Source: JAFGOG01 sp034429215
Lineage (GTDB): Bacteria; Chloroflexota; Anaerolineae; JAAYZQ01
Direction: 5' to 3'
Assembly (NCBI GenBank): GCA_034429215.1
Contig: DAOUGI010000029.1
Location: forward strand, 37,301 to 101,300
Length of the DNA: 64,000 nt
Program-made: the position numbers and the translations under genes
The notes under the pieces: generated by a model
What the model was told of the DNA's origin: nothing
The model's input: the letters and a program-made list of their open reading frames with translations, nothing else
The model's database searches: none
In this document: in pieces, positions 63,865-64,000 of the stretch
Position numbering within the stretch: position 1 is the first letter of the stretch
Layout of the letters: the number at the start of each line of letters is the position of its first letter

Positions 63865-63893
63865 AATATACCACAATTGTGGATTTTCGTCAA
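63865..63893 (-). promoter_or_regulatory. Promoter of the DksA-like gene with palindrome in the spacer
   Basis: -35 TTGACG (63893-63888), 17-bp spacer, -10 TATATT (63870-63865). A perfect palindrome CCACAATTGTGG (63871-63882) lies entirely in the spacer, directly abutting the -10. This is a standard repressor site. Confidence 0.7.
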
Positions 63894-63979
63894 CCTCCGC
63901 TGCAGTTGTTTGAGATCAAGGGTGTGTTTCAGGATTCTGGGTAAGCGCTTGCAAGGTGGCATTTCCCCCTCACCCCAGC

Positions 63980-64000
63980 CCTCTCCCCCAGGGGGAGAGG
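63980..64000. repeat. Pyrimidine/purine dispersed palindrome at the window edge
   Basis: CCTCTCCCCC and its complement around a single A, preceded by CCCTCACCCCAGC. The element runs off the window. It matches the CCCTCTCCCC-type motif seen inside dnaJ and in the PFOR leader. Confidence 0.6.

Overview
The window looks like a chromosomal segment of a GC-rich member of the Chloroflexota (Anaerolineae/Caldilineae-like). I infer this from gene style rather than a marker gene, since no rRNA or tRNA gene is visible. The signs are: a SUF-only Fe-S pathway with SufU, pyruvate:ferredoxin oxidoreductase beside a dihydroorotate-dehydrogenase-like flavoprotein, cytochrome bd, very large Ser/Thr-kinase/ATPase/TPR fusions, and many short dispersed palindromic repeats. 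Genes are densely packed and both strands are used. I see no insertion sequence, prophage or CRISPR array.

Left part (1-8 kb, all leftward): a protein-quality block, lon, then dnaK-grpE-dnaJ(CbpA type)-htrA, then the start of an hsp20. The promoters of hsp20, dnaK and lon each carry four 5-bp core elements at exactly 11-bp periodicity, ending four bases before a -10-like hexamer. I read this as a shared, apparently undescribed stress operator. Next come a secreted VIT/VWA protein and a PhoR/PhoB-like two-component pair (8.2-13.0 kb).

13.2-19.9 kb: a three-gene operon made of a membrane protein with a degenerate P-loop, a soluble P-loop ATPase and a STAND-like ATPase with a helical-repeat C-terminus, under a consensus promoter preceded by TAAAC repeats. 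After it comes a radical SAM/SPASM protein whose own N-terminus carries three Cys-Asp-Cys-Ala-Cys motifs and a PqqD-like domain. A shorter-tailed paralogue lies at 31.3-32.8 kb. These are the most novel-looking genes here.

21.8-32.8 kb: a sulfotransferase-like gene, the suf operon (sufC-B-D-S-U, Rieske ferredoxin, SufT/MIP18) with a consensus promoter and a strong terminator, and a divergent thioredoxin-reductase-like ferredoxin-NADP reductase with an unknown partner. 32.9-38.9 kb: cydA-B-D-C. 39-43.3 kb: an O-antigen-ligase/TPR membrane protein and two secreted proteins, one with many Gly-Tyr repeats.

43.3-64 kb: a small nucleotide kinase, a Ser/Thr kinase-ATPase-TPR giant, ligA, a Nudix hydrolase, an NAD-dependent epimerase, a membrane-anchored lipid-binding-like protein, a zinc alcohol dehydrogenase, a PAS protein, smc (with a terminator-like hairpin in its leader), a GNAT protein, the PFOR/dihydroorotate-dehydrogenase-like pair and a DksA/TraR zinc protein. 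Several genes (dnaJ, cydD, the histidine kinase) contain in-frame peptide insertions that appear to derive from the same repeats found between genes.
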